From: Candidatus Mesolinea sp. UBA5823
GTDB lineage: Bacteria; Chloroflexota; Anaerolineae; Anaerolineales; Anaerolineaceae
NCBI GenBank assembly: GCA_002417685.1
Contig: DICP01000090.1
Span: forward strand, 1-10,331
Length of the DNA stretch: 10,331 nt
Direction: 5' to 3'
Of this stretch, positions 7,701 to 10,331 are shown piece by piece. The number at the start of each line of letters is the position of its first letter. Within the stretch, counting starts at the first letter, position 1. The notes under the pieces are model-generated. The model was not told where the DNA came from. It did not search any database and saw only the letters and a list, made by a program, of their open reading frames with translations. The translations under genes were made by a program, and so were the position numbers.

Positions 7701-8312
7701 GCGATGCTCAAAAACCAGCTGGTCATCGATCATTGCGCGCAATACTTCGTCGCTTACCCGTTCAATCTTGTTGATTTCGTGCGAGGTGCGGAAGCCATCA
7801 AAAAAGTGCAAGAAGGGAACTCTCGAGCGCAGCGTAGCCGCGGTAGCAATCACAGCGCTATCCTGCGCCTCTTGCACAGAGCAGCTGGCAAGCATAGCAA
7901 AACCGGTTGCGCGGCATGCCATCACATCTTGATGGTCCCCAAAAATCGAGAGAGCTTGGGCTGAAAGCGAACGCGCCGAAACATGAAATACGGTTGGGGT
8001 CAGCTCGCCAGCGATTTTATACATATTCGGGATCATCAACAGCAAACCCTGCGAAGCCGTAAAGGTGGTGGATAGTGCGCCGGCTTGCAGCGAACCATGA
8101 ATAGCACCGGCTGCGCCGCCTTCGGACTGCATTTCCATCACGGTGGGTACTGTGCCCCATAGGTTGGGAATGCGTTCTGCGCTCCACTGATCGGCAAACT
8201 CTCCCATCGGAGAGGAGGGCGTGATGGGGTATATCGCGATTACTTCATTAAGCCGATAGGCAACATGTGCGGTTGCCTCATTGGCGTCAGTCATGACCAT
8301 TTCTTTTTTCAT
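4713..8312 (-). CDS. nifJ: Pyruvate:ferredoxin (flavodoxin) oxidoreductase
   Basis: Single-chain PFOR, 1199 aa. It oxidises pyruvate with CoA to acetyl-CoA and CO2 and passes two electrons to ferredoxin or flavodoxin; it is oxygen-sensitive and cytoplasmic. Domains in order: the pyrimidine-binding domain with [11 protein letters not shown] (28-38, T31) and SARSLS (R114), both residues expected near pyruvate; a transketolase C-terminal-like domain (about 268-400); the central gamma domain with [14 protein letters not shown] (497-510); two ferredoxin-type 4Fe-4S sites, C698/C701/C704/C708 and C755/C758/C761/C765; then the TPP domain with [20 protein letters not shown] (978-997) and [20 protein letters not shown] (1007-1026). 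C829, C832, C857 and C1088 match the ligands of the proximal cluster in the Desulfovibrio africanus enzyme with a constant offset. The chain ends soon after this domain, so the C-terminal extension that shields the D. africanus enzyme from oxygen appears absent. The start ATG has AGGAG 7 nt upstream. A terminator follows the gene. Confidence 0.97.
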   Translation of the reverse strand: [1199 protein letters not shown]

Positions 8313-8478
8313 TACAAAGCTCCTTATTTAATAAATACGTATTCTGCCAAAAATTACCGCACAGATTGTGCGTTATTTAACTAGCTCCTATTGTATCTTA
8401 AATTCTCTTTTCTAGGCACATTATTACTACTATTTTACTCTTATTTTCTTTGCATGTTCCCGGTTGTAATCTTTCTTT
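8313..8478. promoter_or_regulatory. nifJ upstream region with candidate promoter
   Basis: This AT-rich gap between the Nudix stop and the nifJ start must hold the nifJ promoter unless nifJ is read through from the Nudix gene; I see no terminator after the latter. On the minus strand the best -10 candidate is TACAAT, within GATACAATAGG (about 8387-8396), with only a weak -35. A second possibility is TTGGCA near 8344-8349, without a good -10 at proper spacing. A 10-bp palindrome AATACGTATT lies at 8335-8344. The Shine-Dalgarno AGGAG is at 8320-8324. Confidence 0.35.
8358..8372. promoter_or_regulatory. Candidate operator: CGCACA-n3-TGTGCG dyad upstream of nifJ
   Basis: A perfect inverted repeat with 6-bp arms (8358-8363 and 8367-8372) and a 3-bp centre, 46-60 bp upstream of the nifJ ATG and downstream of the candidate TACAAT box. 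In size and place it suits a repressor site or a short hairpin in the leader. It does not match the consensus I know for FNR (TTGAT-n4-ATCAA) or Rex (TTGTGA-n4-TCACAA). Confidence 0.35.
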
Positions 8479-9078
8479 CTACACATTAGCTCGGTTTGTA
8501 TTGCCGCTAAACCCTGAAATGAGAGTATCTTTCATGTCAGGGAAGTGCTGCAGTAATTCAGGCAAGGCTAACATTAAGGTCGCGATGGTTTTCCCGTCTT
8601 GGATTTGCTTGGACCAAAGCAAACGGTAAACTTCACTAAGCGGCAGCCGGTTAAGCTCCAGAAATTCATCCTCATCTTGTGCCAGCGGGGCTGGGCGCAG
8701 CTCCAGAGCTAAGAAGGCGGACATATACTCACTGGAATAGCCTGGAACCATATAAAAACCGCCCAACGGGATCAGCAAGTCGCTATCCTGACCGGTCTCC
8801 TCGCGTAGTTCACGACGGGCGCTTTCCAATGGGGATTCGCCCGCATCCATCACCCCAGCAGGCAGCTCCAAGAGAAAGCCTTGTGCGCCAATCCGGTATT
8901 GGGAGACTAAAATCACCTCGCCAGCTTTGGTGATCGGCAGCAAGGTGACGGCATCAGGATGCGCTACCAAATCATAGGCATGCTCGCGGCCATCAGGCAA
9001 GCGGAAGTGAACCTTGAGCACATCGAAAGCATGTGCCGAGAGCACTTTCTCCTGACCCAGGATTTCAAAAGTATGCAT
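8479..9078 (-). CDS. Nudix hydrolase, ADP-ribose pyrophosphatase type
   Basis: A 199-aa Nudix protein, likely hydrolysing ADP-ribose or a related nucleoside diphosphate sugar to AMP and a sugar phosphate with Mg2+. The Nudix box is complete, GVMDAGESPLES followed by ARRELREETGQ (75-97): G75, E81, R89, E90, E93, E94 and G96 fit GX5EX7REUXEEXG, except that the final hydrophobic position is Gln. The PGYSSE motif at 112-117, with its Pro 15 residues after the box, is the hallmark of the ADP-ribose pyrophosphatase subgroup. The strand QYRIGAQGFLLELPAG before the box also fits, and the length is normal. Three starts are in frame: TTG 9087, GTG 9084 and ATG 9078. I chose the ATG because GAGAGG is about 9 nt upstream of it and too close to the other two. 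It has its own -10 box. No partner gene reveals its physiological substrate; salvage of NAD-derived ADP-ribose is the default guess. Confidence 0.9.
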   Translation of the reverse strand: MHTFEILGQEKVLSAHAFDVLKVHFRLPDGREHAYDLVAHPDAVTLLPITKAGEVILVSQYRIGAQGFLLELPAGVMDAGESPLESARRELREETGQDSDLLIPLGGFYMVPGYSSEYMSAFLALELRPAPLAQDEDEFLELNRLPLSEVYRLLWSKQIQDGKTIATLMLALPELLQHFPDMKDTLISGFSGNTNRANV

Positions 9079-9101
9079 ACTCACCAACCTCTCGGGGGGT
9101 A

Positions 9102-9130
9102 ATTATACTCGCGCTTTAGCGCAAAAACCG
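9102..9130 (-). promoter_or_regulatory. Probable promoter of the Nudix gene with dyad in the spacer
   Basis: The minus strand has a perfect TATAAT (9102-9107), 8 nt before the GAGAGG Shine-Dalgarno, which implies a leader of under about 20 nt. No good -35 is present; at 17 bp spacing it would be CGGTTT (9125-9130). Between the two lies the dyad GCGCT-TT-AGCGC (9111-9122), which could be an operator covering the spacer. The arrangement resembles the promoter of the DHOD-like gene. Confidence 0.45.
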
Positions 9131-9155
9131 ATAAGTTTTAGGCAATTCTGGAATC

Positions 9156-9178
9156 AAAAAGGGCGCAAACGCGCCCTT
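9156..9178 (-). terminator. Rho-independent terminator of the LysM lipoprotein gene
   Basis: A GC-rich perfect hairpin, AAGGGCGC (9159-9166) / GCGCCCTT (9171-9178), with a 4-nt loop. It is followed on the minus strand by a T-run (9156-9160), and lies 27 nt after the stop codon of the LysM gene. Confidence 0.92.
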
Positions 9179-9205
9179 GAGCTTGAGAGGAAATACACTG
9201 GTGGA

Positions 9206-9862
9206 TTATGGGATCTGTAGCACCTGACCAGGTGTAAGCTCGTAAGGTTCCTTCAAACCATTCACGGCAATGATCGCCTCGGGGTAAACGTCTCCATAAG
9301 CACAGGCGATGCTATAGACAGTATCGCCCTCGCTCACCTCCCAGGTATCGGGGTGGGGCAAAATCGCACGGTCTTCCGTGGGCCAGCTGCCCGTCTGCGG
9401 AATTTCAAGCACATCTCCAATATTGAGCAAGTAGGGGTAATTGTTCAGTGCGGACAATTCCTCAGGGTCCACATCAAAGCGCCGCGCTATGCAGTAGATT
9501 GTCTCGCCGCTTTGCACCGTATATTGCAGCGGCTTGGTCACCACTGGCGTGGGGGGCAATGGTGTGGGCGTAGGCGTACCCGCAGGGGTATTCGTAGGCA
9601 TGAGAATGCTGGATGCCGTTGCAACCATGGGCGTGCCCTCGGTGTTGGTTGTCATCACCGTGGGCTGGTTGAATTTTTCCATAATCGCCTGAGCGGTATA
9701 GGTGGCGTTCAAGATCTGCTGATCCACGGGCAAAGGCGTGCTCGCCGAGTCAATTTGCTGGGGCGTAGCCACTGGTGCCGTGGAAGCTGGCCGTTGGCAA
9801 GCCGAGAGCATCAGCGCTCCGAGCAGCAAAATCACAAAAATGAGACCAATCTTCTTAGGCAT
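9206..9862 (-). CDS. LysM-domain lipoprotein
   Basis: A secreted, lipid-anchored protein of 218 aa that probably binds cell-wall or surface glycan. The signal peptide is MPKKIGLIFVILLLGALMLS with the lipobox LSAC (19-22), so C22 would be the lipidated first residue. A low-complexity Thr/Pro-rich linker follows (about 79-108, with TPTPTPLPPTP), and then two LysM repeats, about 112-155 (YTVQSGETIYCIARRF...IGDVLEIP) and 173-218 (WEVSEGDTVYSIACAYG...PGQVLQIP). Each LysM carries one Cys in its first helix region (C124, C187). There is no catalytic domain, so a scaffold or anchoring role is likely. The reading frame is open further upstream, but the ATG at 9862 is chosen because it places the basic n-region and the hydrophobic core at the N-terminus and has GGAG 7 nt upstream. 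An ATG at 9883 lacks a Shine-Dalgarno. The gene is flanked by terminators on both sides and is probably transcribed alone. Confidence 0.88.
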   Translation of the reverse strand: MPKKIGLIFVILLLGALMLSACQRPASTAPVATPQQIDSASTPLPVDQQILNATYTAQAIMEKFNQPTVMTTNTEGTPMVATASSILMPTNTPAGTPTPTPLPPTPVVTKPLQYTVQSGETIYCIARRFDVDPEELSALNNYPYLLNIGDVLEIPQTGSWPTEDRAILPHPDTWEVSEGDTVYSIACAYGDVYPEAIIAVNGLKEPYELTPGQVLQIP

Positions 9863-9930
9863 GGTAATTCTCCAATCGTTCATCCAAATGTTGAAAATAA
9901 AGGTGCAAGCTTTGTGCCAGAGGAGAGAAG
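9863..9930. promoter_or_regulatory. Leader of the LysM gene
   Basis: A short gap between the terminator of the small-protein gene and the LysM start. GGAG (9870-9873) is the Shine-Dalgarno. The minus strand has TTGCAC (about 9903-9908) as a possible -35, but the sequence 17 bp on is a poor -10, so the promoter is not identified with confidence. Confidence 0.3.
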
Positions 9931-9958
9931 AAAAAAACCGGCAAGCTTGCGCTGCCGG
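9931..9958 (-). terminator. Rho-independent terminator of the 65-aa protein gene
   Basis: Arms CCGGCA (9938-9943) and TGCCGG (9953-9958) form a GC-rich stem whose 9-nt interior can add a short GC pairing. The minus strand then has seven T (9931-9937). The hairpin begins 27 nt after the stop codon of the small gene. Confidence 0.88.
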
Positions 9959-9985
9959 AATTTCCAAACTTTGGTGTGGATTGGG

Positions 9986-10183
9986 TTAGTCTTTCTTGAG
10001 CACCGGAAGCCCGGAGTTCAATTCGACCACGACCTTGCCAGCTGGGAGTTTATCCACAGTGTCGCCTTTATCGGGGTCAGTGGAGAAGTAGTACAGCTCC
10101 GTGACCTTACCGCTGGCGCGTTCCATTTTCTTGACGTGCAAGAAGTATTTCTTACCTTTAGAATTTGTATAAGTATATGCCAT
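9986..10183 (-). CDS. Conserved small protein of unknown function (65 aa)
   Basis: A small soluble protein, pI probably basic, with no signal peptide, membrane segment or Cys. Its layout is MAYTYTNSKGKKYFLH (1-16), a short Lys-rich strand, LYYFSTDP (30-37), LPAGKVVVELNSGLPVLKK (46-64). I recognise the general pattern (a YYF-S core, then a LP-G-x-V-x-x-x-x-SGLP-x-LKK tail) from many small hypothetical proteins in bacteria and archaea, but know of no established function. The predicted fold is probably a few beta strands. The start is firm: AAAGGAGG lies 5 nt before the ATG at 10183, whereas an upstream in-frame ATG (10249) overlaps the promoter. The gene has its own strong promoter and its own terminator, so it is an independent and probably well-expressed unit. 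Expression level is inferred from signals only. Confidence 0.85.
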   Translation of the reverse strand: MAYTYTNSKGKKYFLHVKKMERASGKVTELYYFSTDPDKGDTVDKLPAGKVVVELNSGLPVLKKD

Positions 10184-10188
10184 GAGTA

Positions 10189-10196
10189 CCTCCTTT
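10189..10196 (-). promoter_or_regulatory. Strong ribosome binding site of the 65-aa protein gene
   Basis: AAAGGAGG, an almost ideal anti-16S match, lies 5 nt before the ATG. It fixes the start and rules out the longer 87-aa reading that would begin inside the promoter. Confidence 0.9.
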
Positions 10197-10220
10197 AGGA
10201 ATATAAATGGCTTCAATAAA

Positions 10221-10249
10221 AGTTTACAGGGTTTATGTAGGGATGTCAA
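10221..10249 (-). promoter_or_regulatory. Sigma-70 promoter of the 65-aa protein gene
   Basis: The minus strand has a perfect -35 TTGACA (10244-10249), a 17-bp spacer (10227-10243) and the -10 TAAACT (10221-10226, 4 of 6 matches). The start site should fall near 10213-10215, giving a leader of about 30 nt. A second -10-like hexamer, TATATT, lies at 10200-10205, close to the Shine-Dalgarno. This is the best promoter in the window. Confidence 0.75.
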
Positions 10250-10331
10250 CTGGGAATTTTTAGCTCAAGAAGATTAAATTGTTGCGAATGGCCCGTTCTT
10301 TCATGGTACCCTACGGGCAGGCTTCGCACTC
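10250..10331. other. Right-edge intergenic segment with nested inverted repeats
   Basis: This segment lies upstream of the small-protein promoter. It contains an outer repeat TGCGAA (10283-10288) / TTCGCA (10323-10328) and an inner repeat GCCCGT (10291-10296) / ACGGGC (10313-10318). Two open frames touch the window edge. One is on the plus strand from ATG 10288 (MARSFMVPYGQASH...), without a Shine-Dalgarno. The other is on the minus strand, ending in TGA at 10246-10248, inside the -35 box. Neither can be judged on so short a stretch. Confidence 0.3.

Noticed and set aside
9863..9967. A longer N-terminus for the LysM protein (35 extra residues)
   Set aside because: It would bury the lipoprotein signal peptide inside the chain and pass through the leader; the ATG at 9862 has a proper Shine-Dalgarno.
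9353..10198. A 281-codon open frame on the plus strand
   Set aside because: It runs antisense through the LysM gene, the terminator and the small-protein gene, has Arg/His-rich composition typical of a shadow frame, and crosses strong minus-strand signals.
10184..10249. A longer N-terminus for the 65-aa protein
   Set aside because: The extra codons are made of the promoter and Shine-Dalgarno; AAAGGAGG points to the ATG at 10183.
10246..10331. 3' end of a further minus-strand gene, or the start of a divergent plus-strand gene
   Set aside because: Under 30 codons are visible in either frame, no motif is recognisable, and no ribosome binding site precedes the plus-strand ATG at 10288.
1..10331. 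Mobile elements, CRISPR arrays, toxin-antitoxin or defence systems, tRNA or rRNA genes
   Set aside because: I saw no transposase, integrase, regular spaced repeats, nuclease or toxin signatures, and no cloverleaf or rRNA-like segment; the region looks like core chromosome.

Overview
The window most likely comes from a strictly or mostly anaerobic, fermentative bacterium, probably in or near Chloroflexota (Anaerolineae). This placement is inferred from recognition, not from a search. The grounds are the primary sigma factor with an extra loop in region 3, a DnaG zinc finger written CFGAC instead of CFGCG, a lipoprotein with a TPTPTP-type linker and two LysM repeats whose first helix carries a Cys, and a large single-chain pyruvate:ferredoxin oxidoreductase. 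Base composition looks close to balanced.

All seven genes lie on the minus strand, so the window is read from right to left. The order of transcription is: a 65-aa conserved small protein (9986-10183); a LysM lipoprotein (9206-9862); a Nudix hydrolase of ADP-ribose pyrophosphatase type (8479-9078); pyruvate:ferredoxin (flavodoxin) oxidoreductase NifJ (4713-8312); a dihydroorotate dehydrogenase-like flavoprotein (3558-4562); DNA primase DnaG (1590-3524); and the primary sigma factor RpoD (108-1565).

The right half consists of single-gene units. The small protein has its own consensus-like promoter, a strong Shine-Dalgarno and a terminator. The LysM gene ends in a textbook terminator. The Nudix gene has a TATAAT box just upstream. 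NifJ is followed by a 16-bp perfect hairpin with a U-tract. The left half looks like one operon: a second TATAAT box sits immediately behind the nifJ terminator, and the DHOD-like gene, dnaG and rpoD then follow with gaps of only 33 and 24 nt. A dnaG-rpoD pair is the widespread core of the macromolecular synthesis operon. Here it seems to be led by a flavoenzyme of unknown substrate that is usually thought of as a partner of nifJ.

I find no mobile element, CRISPR array, rRNA, tRNA, phage gene or defence system, and no clear new multi-gene system. The points most worth a second look are the DHOD-like protein without the usual catalytic loop and its link to both nifJ and dnaG-rpoD, the tightly packed terminator/promoter between nifJ and that gene, the dyads upstream of nifJ and the Nudix gene, and the uncharacterised 65-aa protein.
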